Shown here one piece after another: positions 1 through 7,965 of a DNA stretch of 64,000 nucleotides. The position numbers and the translations under genes were made by a program. Under the pieces are notes generated by a model, which saw only the letters and a program-made list of their open reading frames with translations, searched no databases and was not told the DNA's origin. The stretch comes from Lachnospiraceae bacterium A2 (GTDB taxonomy: Bacteria > Bacillota > Clostridia > Lachnospirales > Lachnospiraceae): assembly GCA_000403315.2 (NCBI GenBank), contig KE159636.1, forward strand, positions 1,958,041 through 2,022,040, read 5' to 3'. Numbering within the stretch: the stretch's first letter is position 1; each line of letters begins with the position of its first letter.

Positions 1-24
1 CGTGGCAAAGGGCTGTTTAAATGA
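1..24 (+). CDS. C-terminal end of an upstream gene, probably the response regulator partner
   Basis: The first seven codons read R-G-K-G-L-F-K followed by TGA at 22-24. A short Arg-Gly-x-Gly tail resembles the end of OmpR/PhoB-type winged-helix response regulators, and the next gene is a histidine kinase whose usual partner lies directly upstream. Only the tail is visible, so the identity is an inference from position. Confidence 0.4.
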   Translation, partial: RGKGLFK

Positions 25-42
25 AAGGGATGGATTATTTTT

Positions 43-1089
43 ATGGAATACGGCATAAAGAATTTTGTGAAGCATACCATGCAGTATGCCCCATGGCTCC
101 TGCTCCTGTTTGGGGTGGATGCATTTGGGGCATTACTCCTGTGGCTGGCCGACGTGCAGGCCTTTTATGCGCTGCTGGCGGCAGCCCTGCTTGCTACGGC
201 CCTCCTGTTCCTGATGGTGTGCCTTGGGCTGTCCCGTCTGGAAGGGAAGCGGGAGCAGGCTTTTTTGGAATTCCTTTCTGACCCGGATGAATACCACGAA
301 GAAGCCTTGCTGAAAACCCTTGGCATGGCGCAGCGGGAATATATTTCCCTCCTGGGCAGGAAGCTGCGGGACAATCAGGCTGCGTATGCAAGGCTGCAGG
401 TGCAGCTAAGCGACTATGAGGAATATGTGGAATCCTGGGCCCATGAAACAAAAACGCCCCTTTCTTTATTGACGCTGCTCCTTGACAACCGCAGGGAGGA
501 GCTGCCCCAGGCCGTGGCCTTTAAGCTGGATTATGCCCGGAACCGCATACAGGAATCCATAGGGCAGATGCTGTTTTACGCGCGGCTAAAGGGTACGCGG
601 AAGGATTACCTGTTTGAGCCAGTCCATCTCTGCCTGTGCATGGAGGAGGTACTGGAGGATTATAAGCCCCTGCTGGAAGAAAAGCGGTTCCAGGTCCATC
701 TTCATGGGCTGGAAGGCACCGTGTATTCTGACCGGAGGGGCCTTTCCTTTCTGTTTGGGCAAATCGTCAGCAATTCCATAAAATATTGCGGGAAGGATCC
801 GGAGCTTTGGGCAGAATCCTTCCAAAAAGAAGGCCGGACAGTCGTAAGCATACGGGATAACGGCATTGGGGCGGCAGGCTGCGACCTGCCCTATATTTTT
901 GAAAAAGGCTTTACTGGAAGCTCCGGGGAAGGGCGGAAAAAGGCCACCGGGATGGGGCTGTACCTTGCAAAAGGAATTGCAAAGGAATTAAACATAACTT
1001 TGGATGCAGATTCTAAGAAGGGGCAGGGGTTTGAAATGCAGGTTTCATTCCCTGTGGTAAATTTAAAGGATGGCGGGAAAAATTTTTGA
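43..1089 (+). CDS. BceS/GraS-type intramembrane-sensing histidine kinase
   Basis: This 348-residue sensor kinase has two close N-terminal membrane helices (about residues 15-35 and 39-62) with almost no extracellular loop, the layout of kinases that sense cell-envelope stress through an ABC transporter. The dimerisation box is W-A-H-E-T-K-T-P-L with the phospho-acceptor near H134. The ATPase part shows an N-box around S-N-S-I-K-Y, then D-N-G-I-G and G-M-G-L-Y-L-A-K. The family (BceS, GraS, VraS-like) responds to bacitracin, bacteriocins or cationic peptides; the ligand here is unknown. The start at 43 follows AAAGGG at 24-29. The gene lies 18 nt after the presumed regulator, and no transporter genes follow. 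Confidence 0.9.
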   Translation: MEYGIKNFVKHTMQYAPWLLLLFGVDAFGALLLWLADVQAFYALLAAALLATALLFLMVCLGLSRLEGKREQAFLEFLSDPDEYHEEALLKTLGMAQREYISLLGRKLRDNQAAYARLQVQLSDYEEYVESWAHETKTPLSLLTLLLDNRREELPQAVAFKLDYARNRIQESIGQMLFYARLKGTRKDYLFEPVHLCLCMEEVLEDYKPLLEEKRFQVHLHGLEGTVYSDRRGLSFLFGQIVSNSIKYCGKDPELWAESFQKEGRTVVSIRDNGIGAAGCDLPYIFEKGFTGSSGEGRKKATGMGLYLAKGIAKELNITLDADSKKGQGFEMQVSFPVVNLKDGGKNF

Positions 1090-1139
1090 AAAAATTGAAG
1101 ATACTTCCCCTATCCCTTCGTTATAGTAAATGACAGACA

Positions 1140-1676
1140 GTGGAGAAAGGGAAGGAGGCGGATAAAATCGATAAAGAAGCATATTTCGGTTATCTGTTGG
1201 ATACATATGGAAGATTGGTATATTCCATATGCTTTAAAATGACAGGCAACCAGTTTGACGCAGAAGATTTAGCACAGGAAACTTTTTTATCTGTTTACAA
1301 GAATCTTGCCACTTTCCAAAAGGATTATGAAAAGGCATGGATTTGCAAGATTGCAACGAACAAAGGGCTGGATTTCCTGAAAAGCGCCAAGCGGCGCACC
1401 GAGCCGAAGGAGGACGCGTACTTTGCGGACCTAAAGGATGAAAAGGGAAGCCCGGAAGAAGCATACATCAGGCAGGAATCCAAAGAATATGTCTACACTG
1501 TCTGCCAAAGCCTGAAAAGCCCTTATAAAGAAGTTGCCACAGAGCACTTTTTCCAGGAGAAAACGGCGAAAGAAATTGCTGAAGAAACCAACAAGGGGAT
1601 CAAGACAGTCCAGACCCAGATTTACCGGGCAAAGGCAATGATCCGGAAAATAATGGAAGGGAGGGCGGCCGGATGA
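1140..1676 (+). CDS. ECF-family RNA polymerase sigma factor
   Basis: The 178-residue product has a sigma region 2 (Y-G-R-L-V-Y-S-I-C near residue 22, then D-A-E-D-L-A-Q-E-T-F) and a region 4 helix-turn-helix (T-A-K-E-I-A-E-E-T-N-K-G-I-K-T-V-Q-T), with no region 1.1 or 3. It would direct RNA polymerase to a small stress regulon. A GTG at 1140 is the only good start in frame; the GGAGG at 1154-1158 is inside the gene, so the exact start is not certain. The gene overlaps the following anti-sigma gene by 4 nt (ATGA), which implies translational coupling. ECF operons commonly autoregulate, but no promoter motif was assigned. Confidence 0.9.
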   Translation: MEKGKEADKIDKEAYFGYLLDTYGRLVYSICFKMTGNQFDAEDLAQETFLSVYKNLATFQKDYEKAWICKIATNKGLDFLKSAKRRTEPKEDAYFADLKDEKGSPEEAYIRQESKEYVYTVCQSLKSPYKEVATEHFFQEKTAKEIAEETNKGIKTVQTQIYRAKAMIRKIMEGRAAG

Positions 1677-2320
1677 TAAAGATTAGAGAAAAAAAAGAAC
1701 AGGCGGAAGGGAACATCCAAATGGAAGCACAGAAACCTGCGCATATCAGCAGGGACTTATTCTGCGACTGGCAGGAAGGGAAGTTGGGAACGCCGGAAGA
1801 AACAGATTTTTTTACCCATATCGGCGCCTGCACTTTCTGCGCAGGGCAGTTTGCCAACTGGATGGAAGAAGGGTTCCTGGATGAGGAAGGGCTTGCTTTA
1901 GGGCAGGCTCCCAACGGTAGTTTGGGGAAGGGGACGCCATTGATGGAACCGCCCAAGTACCTAAAGGAAGAAATCATAAGCAGGACCCGGCAACTGGACG
2001 TCCAGGCCGCCGTAAAGATAAAGGAAACCTCCAAGCAGGTGCAGCTTATGGTCTACAGCCTCAAGGTAGGGCTGGCGGTGGCGGCTTCTGTTTTCCTGCT
2101 GACAGTCACGGCTGACATCCAGAACATGGGATTTGGGCAGCCACAGCAGCCGCAGGCCCCCCCTGGGAACCAGCAGGCAGTACAGGAGGAGCAAAAGGGG
2201 CAGGGGGCGGAAGGGAACCTTATCAGCAGGCTGCGTCAGGGGAGCAAAGATATTACAGGGCTCTTAAATGAATTCAGCAACGGCCTGTTCCGCATAGAGA
2301 TGGACAGTTCTGAAAATTAA
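1673..2320 (+). CDS. Zinc-finger anti-sigma factor, single-pass membrane protein
   Basis: The 215-residue protein has an N-terminal H-I-G-A-C-T-F-C motif (residues about 57-64) with an earlier histidine, matching the His-x3-Cys-x2-Cys zinc anti-sigma fold that holds ECF sigma factors at the membrane. One hydrophobic segment (V-G-L-A-V-A-A-S-V-F-L-L, about residues 130-150) follows, then a Gln/Pro-rich outside part. Its start codon overlaps the sigma-factor stop, the usual arrangement for a cognate pair. The signal that releases the sigma factor is not evident. Confidence 0.8.
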   Translation: MIKIREKKEQAEGNIQMEAQKPAHISRDLFCDWQEGKLGTPEETDFFTHIGACTFCAGQFANWMEEGFLDEEGLALGQAPNGSLGKGTPLMEPPKYLKEEIISRTRQLDVQAAVKIKETSKQVQLMVYSLKVGLAVAASVFLLTVTADIQNMGFGQPQQPQAPPGNQQAVQEEQKGQGAEGNLISRLRQGSKDITGLLNEFSNGLFRIEMDSSEN

Positions 2321-2338
2321 AAAACAGGAGGTAACAAG

Positions 2339-2872
2339 ATGACAAAAAAGAAAAATGGATTTTTAACCTTATGCTTTTCCTTTGTGCCAGGGGCAGGGGA
2401 AATGTATATGGGGTTTATGAAGCAGGGGGTCAGCATTATGTCGGTATTCTGGATGCTGATTTTCCTGGCTGTGTTTTTAAACTTCGGGGCGGTGCTTTTT
2501 ATCCTGCCGATTCTGTGGTGCTACAGTTTTTTCAACGTGCATAACTTACGGGGGCTGTCCGACGAGGAATTTTATGAGGTGGAAGATGATTACCTGTTCC
2601 ATATGGGCAAAATGTTCCCTGAGGGGCAGTGGAACAAAAGGCAGAGCAACCTGCTGGCAGCGGCATTGATTTTAGCCGGGGCAGCCATGCTTTGGAACTA
2701 TATCATGGACTACTTGCGGTGGCTGCTGCCAGGCCAGGTTTACTGGAACATTGTGGATTCTGTCCCAAGGGTAAGCGTCAGCCTGCTTTTGATTTTGGGC
2801 GGCATGTATTTAATCCGGGGTAAGAAGCGGGAACTGGAAGAAAAAGAAGAGCTGGAGGAGCTGGGGAAATGA
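2339..2872 (+). CDS. Conserved multi-pass membrane protein of the ECF sigma operon
   Basis: This 177-residue protein starts after a strong AACAGGAGG ribosome site. It has hydrophobic segments near residues 8-25, 32-62, 98-118 and 132-156, and ends in a Glu/Lys-rich cytoplasmic tail. The start (F-V-P-G-A-G-E-M-Y-M-G-F) resembles the small TM2-like family, in which a G-x-G-x-x-Y-x-G loop joins two helices. It lies 18 nt after the anti-sigma gene and overlaps the next by 4 nt, so it belongs to the same transcript. The function is unknown; its position suggests a role in envelope-stress sensing or response. Confidence 0.7.
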   Translation: MTKKKNGFLTLCFSFVPGAGEMYMGFMKQGVSIMSVFWMLIFLAVFLNFGAVLFILPILWCYSFFNVHNLRGLSDEEFYEVEDDYLFHMGKMFPEGQWNKRQSNLLAAALILAGAAMLWNYIMDYLRWLLPGQVYWNIVDSVPRVSVSLLLILGGMYLIRGKKRELEEKEELEELGK

Positions 2873-3183
2873 GAGAGAAAAGAATTGGGAGCGTAACATG
2901 CGGAATACTGATGATAATGTTTGGAATCCTGTTTCTGGTGCATATGTTTTACCCGCCCCTGTCCCTGAGGACGATTATGAAGCTGTGGCCCCTTGTCTTA
3001 ATCGCCCTGGGCAGCGAGATGGTTGCCGCTAACCGGAACCGGGAAGAAGGCAGGGAAGAAATCCTGAAATACGACAAAGGCGCAGTGTTCCTTGTGTTTT
3101 TGCTGACTTGCTTTGCAGCAGGGATGGGACTGTTAGAGTACTGTATGAATTTCTATGCCCAGTATGGGGTAGTGTACTATTAA
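2869..3183 (+). CDS. Small membrane protein with LiaI/LiaF-like transmembrane region
   Basis: The 104-residue product has two hydrophobic pairs: G-I-L-M-I-M-F-G-I-L-F-L (about residues 11-27), K-L-W-P-L-V-L-I-A-L-G (about 39-51) and a final helix near 70-90. The pattern I-x-G-I-L-x-x-x-F-G, then W-P-L-x-L-I-x-x-G, is typical of the LiaI/LiaF-like membrane domain (DUF5668 group) found in cell-envelope stress operons. It is translationally coupled to the gene before it (ATGA overlap) and is the last gene before a strong hairpin. The family link rests on pattern only. Confidence 0.65.
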   Translation: MREKRIGSVTCGILMIMFGILFLVHMFYPPLSLRTIMKLWPLVLIALGSEMVAANRNREEGREEILKYDKGAVFLVFLLTCFAAGMGLLEYCMNFYAQYGVVYY

Positions 3184-3197
3184 GATTAGGTTATCAA

Positions 3198-3228
3198 AAG
3201 GGGGCGCTGGGCCGCCAGCCGCCCCCTT
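3198..3228 (+). terminator. GC-rich terminator-like hairpin after the ECF operon
   Basis: AAGGGGGCG-CTGG, a GCCG loop, and CCAG-C-CGCCCCCTT form a stem of about 12 bp with one bulged base. No U-tract follows, so it may terminate weakly or protect the mRNA 3' end. Confidence 0.55.
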
Positions 3229-3381
3229 CCCGGATGGAATATCCTGCGGCAGATCCTGGAACTAAGCGTCTTGCCCCCTTTATCTGGGAATTCTGACAAA
3301 ATTCATTGTAGAAATCCACTAAAATCAGTAATGGCAAACTGTATATAATCTACAAAATAACAACAAAATTGCAAAACGATA

Positions 3382-3410
3382 TTGCATTTTTGTGGAAATA
3401 GGTTTATACT
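3382..3410 (+). promoter_or_regulatory. SigA-type promoter of the maltodextrin ABC operon
   Basis: TTGCAT (3382-3387), a 17-nt spacer and TATACT (3405-3410) fit a vegetative promoter about 120 nt upstream of the binding-protein start. The operator cluster lies just downstream of it, where a bound repressor would block transcription. Nothing else is recognised between the hairpin at 3228 and this promoter. Confidence 0.75.
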
Positions 3411-3422
3411 TGCTTCATCAGT

Positions 3423-3495
3423 TGAAAACGTTACCGGGAAAGATACCGGAACTGTTACCGGAACAGTTTCCAGGCAGAGCCAAAGGGACGTTTTC
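3423..3495 (+). promoter_or_regulatory. Operator cluster: cre-like site plus LacI-type palindrome
   Basis: Three elements are visible. TGAAAACGTTACCG (3423-3436) matches the CcpA cre consensus TGWAANCGNTNWCA at 12 of 14 positions. AACTGTT-ACCGG-AACAGTT (3450-3468) is a perfect 7-bp palindrome with a 5-nt centre. GAAAACGT (3424-3431) is mirrored by ACGTTTTC (3488-3495). All are downstream of the promoter. The LacI-family regulator at 6732 is the natural candidate for the palindrome; this assignment is inference. Confidence 0.65.
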
Positions 3496-3532
3496 GAAAG
3501 GTAAAATTTTATGTGAAATAGGAGGATGCAAC

Positions 3533-4957
3533 ATGAAAAAGAAATTCGTATCATTGATGTTAGCGGCAGCAATGGTGGCAGCAATGGCGGCAGGATGCGG
3601 CACGGACAATGGCGGCAGCAATGCGGCAGACAAAGGGGACCAGGCAGAGGATGCAAACACTGGCGAGGAAGAAGGCGCAGATGACAGCAAGGATGGAAGC
3701 GCTGATGGGAACCAGGCTGCCAGCGGGGAAGGTTCCGTTTACTACCTGAACTTCAAGCCGGAGCAGGCAGACGACTGGAAAGCATTGGCTGAAACTTATA
3801 CCGAACAGACCGGCGTGCCTGTAGTGGTAGAAACAGCAGCTTCTGGTACATATGAATCCACCTTGAAATCTGAGATGGCAAAGGAAGAAGCACCCACGTT
3901 ATTCCAGGTAAACGGCCCGGTTGGCCTTGCTTCCTGGAAAGATTACTGCTATGACTTAAAGGACAGCGCAGTTTACAAGAACTTAAAGAGCGATGATTTC
4001 GCCCTTATCGCTGATTCCGGCGAGGTGCAGGGCGTTGCATATGTAATTGAAACATATGGCCTGATTTACAATAAGAAACTCTTATCCGACTACTGCGCAT
4101 TGGACGGGGCTAAGATTAAGGATGCTTCTGAAATCAACAGCTTTGCAAAATTAAAAGAGGTAGCAGACGACATCCAGGCGAAGAAAGATGACCTTGGGAT
4201 TGTAGGCGCGTTTACTTCCGCAGGCATGGATTCTTCTTCTGACTGGAGGTTCAAGACACACCTGGCAAACCTTCCGATTTATTATGAATACCAGGCAGAC
4301 GGCATTGATAGCACCGACGCCATCAAAGGGACTTATTTAGACAATTACAAAAATATGTGGGATTTGTACATCACAGACTCTACGGTTGAGCCTACCATGC
4401 TTTCCAGCTCCACCGGCGAAGATGCAGCAGCAGAATTTGCAATGGGCGAAGCAGTATTTTACCAGAACGGCACATGGGCTTACAATGACATCAAAGACAA
4501 CGAAGTAGCAGACGAAGACCTTGGCATGATGCCGATTTACATTGGGGCAGAAGGGGAAGAAAACCAGGGGCTCTGCACTGGTTCTGAGAACTACTGGTGC
4601 GTAAATAAAAACGCTTCCCAGGAAGATATTGATGCGACACTGGCATTTTTGGAATGGGTAATCACTTCTGACGAAGGCCGTACATCCTTCCGTGACGACA
4701 TGGGATTCGTAACCCCGTTCACAACCTTTACAGATGAATACCAGCCGGCAAACCCATTGGTAGCGGCTTCCCAGGAGGACATCGACGCAGGCCACAAGAC
4801 CATTGCATGGTGCTTCACCACAATGCCTTCTGAAAACTGGAAGAACGGCGTAGGCAGCGCATTGCTTGAGTATGCACAGGGCACTGGCGAATGGGATGCA
4901 GTAAAAACAGCATTTGTTGACGGATGGGCAGCAGAGGTACAGGCAGTCAGTGAATAA
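3533..4957 (+). CDS. Extracellular solute-binding lipoprotein, maltodextrin type
   Basis: The 474-residue protein captures a sugar outside the cell for the two permeases that follow. It opens with a lipoprotein signal (M-K-K-K-F, a hydrophobic stretch, then A-A-G-C with the lipidated Cys near residue 22) and a low-complexity Asp/Gly/Glu spacer before a family-1 solute-binding fold. The reading frame stays open back to 3392, but the ATG at 3533 has AGGAGG at the right distance and gives a proper signal peptide. The neighbouring LacI regulator and malQ favour malto-oligosaccharides as substrate. No ATP-binding subunit is in the operon, so a shared MsmK-type ATPase from elsewhere is likely. Confidence 0.9.
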   Translation: MKKKFVSLMLAAAMVAAMAAGCGTDNGGSNAADKGDQAEDANTGEEEGADDSKDGSADGNQAASGEGSVYYLNFKPEQADDWKALAETYTEQTGVPVVVETAASGTYESTLKSEMAKEEAPTLFQVNGPVGLASWKDYCYDLKDSAVYKNLKSDDFALIADSGEVQGVAYVIETYGLIYNKKLLSDYCALDGAKIKDASEINSFAKLKEVADDIQAKKDDLGIVGAFTSAGMDSSSDWRFKTHLANLPIYYEYQADGIDSTDAIKGTYLDNYKNMWDLYITDSTVEPTMLSSSTGEDAAAEFAMGEAVFYQNGTWAYNDIKDNEVADEDLGMMPIYIGAEGEENQGLCTGSENYWCVNKNASQEDIDATLAFLEWVITSDEGRTSFRDDMGFVTPFTTFTDEYQPANPLVAASQEDIDAGHKTIAWCFTTMPSENWKNGVGSALLEYAQGTGEWDAVKTAFVDGWAAEVQAVSE

Positions 4958-4981
4958 ATCGGTTCCAAAAGGATGGAACGC

Positions 4982-5006
4982 GGGGGTGGTTCGCCACCCC
5001 CATTTT
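4982..5006 (+). terminator. UUCG-capped hairpin between binding protein and permease
   Basis: GGGGGTGG-TTCG-CCACCCCC is a perfect 8-bp stem with an extra-stable UUCG tetraloop, followed by ATTTT. It sits in the 69-nt gap after the binding-protein gene. By analogy with other importer operons it probably shields the upstream mRNA from decay or attenuates, so that more binding protein than permease is made. Confidence 0.75.
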
Positions 5007-5026
5007 AAAAATATGGGAGGTAATTT

Positions 5027-5869
5027 ATGCAAAAATCACTAAAAAAATATTTTCCAATTTTTGCCCTTCCGACGTTAGTGGCATTTACAATTGGATTTAT
5101 TATTCCGTTTTTTATGGGCATTTATTTGTCATTTTGTAAATTTACGACAGTAACCGATGCAAAATTCGTGGGCATCAGCAATTATTTTAAAATCTTCACG
5201 GACAAAACATTTGGGCATGCGCTCTGGTATACGGCCATATTTACCGTTGTGTCGGTACTGCTGATTAATGTGCTGGCATTTACCGTGGCAATGCTCCTGA
5301 CAAAAGGAATCAAGGGAACCAACATTTTCAGGACGGTGTTCTTTATGCCGAACCTGATTGGCGGTATCGTTTTGGGATATATTTGGCAGTTACTTTTAAA
5401 CGGCATTTTGGCCCATTTCCAGAAAACGCTGACTTACAATTCCGCATATGGGTTCTGGGGGCTGGTTATCCTGATGTGCTGGCAGCAGATTGGGTACATG
5501 ATGATTATTTACATTTCCGGCATCCAGAATATCCCGGGTGAGCTGATTGAGGCAGCTAAGATTGACGGGGCGACTTCGGGGCAGATTTTAAAGAACGTGA
5601 CAATCCCTATGGTCATGCCTTCCATCACCATCTGCACGTTCCTGACATTGACCAATGGCTTTAAGCTGTTCGACCAGAACTTAGCGCTGACAAATGGGGA
5701 GCCCTCCAACATGTCCGAGCTTTTAGCCCTGAATATTTTCAATACCTTCTATGGGCGGTCCGGGTTTGAAGGCGTTGGGCAGGCGAAGGCTGTGGTATTC
5801 TTTATCTTAGTGGCGCTGATTGCCATAGGCCAGAATTATTTGACAAGGAGTAAGGAGGTACAGCAGTAA
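5027..5869 (+). CDS. Sugar ABC transporter permease, MalF/MsmF type
   Basis: The 280-residue inner permease has six hydrophobic segments and the cytoplasmic EAA loop E-A-A-K-I-D-G-A-T-S-G-Q (about residues 180-191) that contacts the ATP-binding subunit. Length and order match the first permease of carbohydrate uptake transporter family 1. A GGGAGG ribosome site precedes the ATG. The stop codon shares one base with the next start (TAATG), so the two permeases are coupled and probably heterodimerise. Confidence 0.92.
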   Translation: MQKSLKKYFPIFALPTLVAFTIGFIIPFFMGIYLSFCKFTTVTDAKFVGISNYFKIFTDKTFGHALWYTAIFTVVSVLLINVLAFTVAMLLTKGIKGTNIFRTVFFMPNLIGGIVLGYIWQLLLNGILAHFQKTLTYNSAYGFWGLVILMCWQQIGYMMIIYISGIQNIPGELIEAAKIDGATSGQILKNVTIPMVMPSITICTFLTLTNGFKLFDQNLALTNGEPSNMSELLALNIFNTFYGRSGFEGVGQAKAVVFFILVALIAIGQNYLTRSKEVQQ

Positions 5870-6708
5870 TGGGTGTAAGAAAAGCAAAACACGGTTGGGT
5901 ATATACAATATTCTTCGGCTTACTTTCTGTTGCATGGGTATTCCCTATTATCCTTGTGCTGATTAATTCTTTTAAAAAGAAGGTATACATCAGCCGGAAG
6001 CCTTTTGAGCTTCCCACAGACAAAATGTTTGTAAAATGGGATAACTATATCAACGGCATGGAGAAAATCCATTTCTTTGACGCGTTTAAAAACTCATTGT
6101 TCATTACGGTATTTTCCGTGGCGGCAATTATTTTGTGCACTTCCATGTGCGCATGGTATATTTCCCGGGTAAAATCAAAGTTTTCTTCCGGGATGTACTA
6201 CCTGTGCCTGTTTTCCATGATTGTGCCTTTCCAGATGGTAATGTTTACCTTATCAAAATTAGCAAATATGTTGCATTTATCCAGCCCAGTTGGTATTATA
6301 TTAGTATATTTGGGATTTGGGGCCGGGCTTGCGGTATTTATGTTCTGCGGGTTTGTGCGGAGCATACCGCTGGAAATTGAGGAGGCGGCCATGATTGACG
6401 GGTGCACGCCAATCCAGACGTTTTTCCAGATTGTATTCCCGATCTTAAAGCCTACCTGCATTACCGTGGCGATCCTTCAGGCCATGTGGATTTGGAACGA
6501 CTACCTGCTGCCGTATCTGGTATTGGACGTGAAGCGCTGGAAGACTATCCCCATCGCCATCCAGTATTTAAAGGGCGGGTACGGCTCTGTGGACATGGGC
6601 GCCATGATGGCAATGCTGGTGCTGGCAATTATTCCAATTATTGCATTTTACATGGCTTGCCAGAAGCATATCATTGAAGGCGTGGTGGCAGGCGCTGTAA
6701 AAGGTTAG
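5869..6708 (+). CDS. Sugar ABC transporter permease, MalG type
   Basis: This 279-residue permease pairs with the preceding MalF-like subunit. It carries six hydrophobic helices and the EAA loop E-E-A-A-M-I-D-G-C-T-P-I-Q (about residues 169-181). The C-terminal end (G-V-V-A-G-A-V-K-G) is characteristic of MalG-like permeases of carbohydrate family 1. Its ATG overlaps the previous stop by one base. The LacI regulator gene follows after 23 nt. Confidence 0.92.
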   Translation: MGVRKAKHGWVYTIFFGLLSVAWVFPIILVLINSFKKKVYISRKPFELPTDKMFVKWDNYINGMEKIHFFDAFKNSLFITVFSVAAIILCTSMCAWYISRVKSKFSSGMYYLCLFSMIVPFQMVMFTLSKLANMLHLSSPVGIILVYLGFGAGLAVFMFCGFVRSIPLEIEEAAMIDGCTPIQTFFQIVFPILKPTCITVAILQAMWIWNDYLLPYLVLDVKRWKTIPIAIQYLKGGYGSVDMGAMMAMLVLAIIPIIAFYMACQKHIIEGVVAGAVKG

Positions 6709-6731
6709 ATTTCAGGAACAGGGGAAATGAT

Positions 6732-7754
6732 ATGTTGACGATTAAAGATATTGCAAAGGAATCCGGTTATTCTGTGAGCACTGTGTCCCGGGTGCTTAAC
6801 AACCGCAGGGATGTGAGCCCGGAGGCAAAGAAAAGGATTACGGAAATCGTAGCAGCACGTCATTTTGTGCCCAATAACAATGCCAAACATTTAAAGCAGA
6901 ACAGCAGCAAGAATATCGCAGTACTGGTAAAGGGCACGTCCAACATGCTCTTTGCCAGTATTGTGGAGGCCATACAAAAGAGGGTAGAGGCCACGCGGTA
7001 TACTGTGAGCATTAATTACCTTGATGAAGATGACAATGAAGTGGAAGAAGCTGTGGTTGTCTGCCGGGAGCACAAGCCCTTGGGGATGCTGTTCCTTGGG
7101 GGCAATCCTAGCTTTTTTGCACAGTCTTTCCAGAAAGTGAATGTCCCATGTGTCCTGGTGACGAACCAGGGGGCGGCGCTGGGGTTTGAGAACTTGTCCA
7201 GTGTGGCTACCGACGATGAAGCTGCGGCAGAGTATGCCATTGACTATCTGGTTGGGCAGGGGCATGAAAAGATTGGCATACTGGGGGGCGATTTTACGCT
7301 GTCCCACACCAGTAAACAGAGGTTTTTGGGGTGCAGGAAAAGCTTTGGGAAGCACCAGATTCCCTTTCAGGAGCGGAAGTATTATGAGAAATCCAACTTT
7401 TCGTATGAAAGCGCCTATCGTGCCATGGAACGCCTGCTGGAAAAAGCAGGGGACATTACGGCAGTCTTTGCCATGAGCGATGTGACGGCAATCGGGGCAA
7501 TCCGTGCCATTATTGATAACGGCAGGCGGGTGCCGGAGGATATTTCCGTGATGGGCTTCGACGGGATCACCATGGCGGAATATTATAACCCGAAACTTAC
7601 GACCATACAGCAGCAGTACCGTGTCCTTGCGGAGCGGAGCGTGGAAATATTATTGCAGAATATTGACTGGAACGTTGCGCCAATGCATGAAATCGTGCCA
7701 TTCCATCTGGTGCAGGGGGAAAGTGTAAAGAGGATCTGCCCGCGGGCCAAATGA
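6732..7754 (+). CDS. LacI-family transcriptional regulator of the sugar operon
   Basis: The 340-residue protein starts with the LacI DNA-binding domain (T-I-K-D-I-A-K-E-S-G-Y-S-V-S-T-V-S-R-V-L-N, residues 3-23) and a hinge helix, followed by a periplasmic-binding-protein-like sugar sensor. The sensor ends with the common G-F-D-G-I-T-M-A-E-Y-Y-N-P-x-L-T-T-I-Q-Q motif. It lies directly after the two permease genes and probably represses them by binding the palindrome at 3450-3468, released by a malto-oligosaccharide; ligand and target are inferred. The upstream GGGG is a moderate ribosome site. Confidence 0.9.
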   Translation: MLTIKDIAKESGYSVSTVSRVLNNRRDVSPEAKKRITEIVAARHFVPNNNAKHLKQNSSKNIAVLVKGTSNMLFASIVEAIQKRVEATRYTVSINYLDEDDNEVEEAVVVCREHKPLGMLFLGGNPSFFAQSFQKVNVPCVLVTNQGAALGFENLSSVATDDEAAAEYAIDYLVGQGHEKIGILGGDFTLSHTSKQRFLGCRKSFGKHQIPFQERKYYEKSNFSYESAYRAMERLLEKAGDITAVFAMSDVTAIGAIRAIIDNGRRVPEDISVMGFDGITMAEYYNPKLTTIQQQYRVLAERSVEILLQNIDWNVAPMHEIVPFHLVQGESVKRICPRAK

Positions 7755-7892
7755 GTATGCTCTTGCGTATAAATAACGCCGTTGGCTGGAAACTGAGGGA
7801 ACAGCCAGCATGCAGAAGGTAAGCAGCAAGCAAATGCGCTTGGCTGTGCTGGAGAACACACGGCTAAGCACAGCGAAAAAATAAAGTAAGAT

Positions 7893-7946
7893 GCACCCTT
7901 TAGCCGGGAATTGGCAGCCAGAAGCCAGTTCCCGGCTAAAGGGTGC
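7893..7946 (+). repeat. Perfect 18-bp inverted repeat in the malQ leader
   Basis: GCACCCTTTAGCCGGGAA (7893-7910) and its exact reverse complement (7929-7946) flank an 18-nt loop and end six bases before the malQ ribosome site (TAGGAGG, 7951-7957). No U-tract follows. A second, weaker hairpin (GCTGTGCT/AGCACAGC, about 7843-7874) precedes it. The 211-nt leader is long for this operon, so a regulatory or mRNA-protecting role is plausible. Confidence 0.8.
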
Positions 7947-7965
7947 TCTATAGGAGGTAACAATT

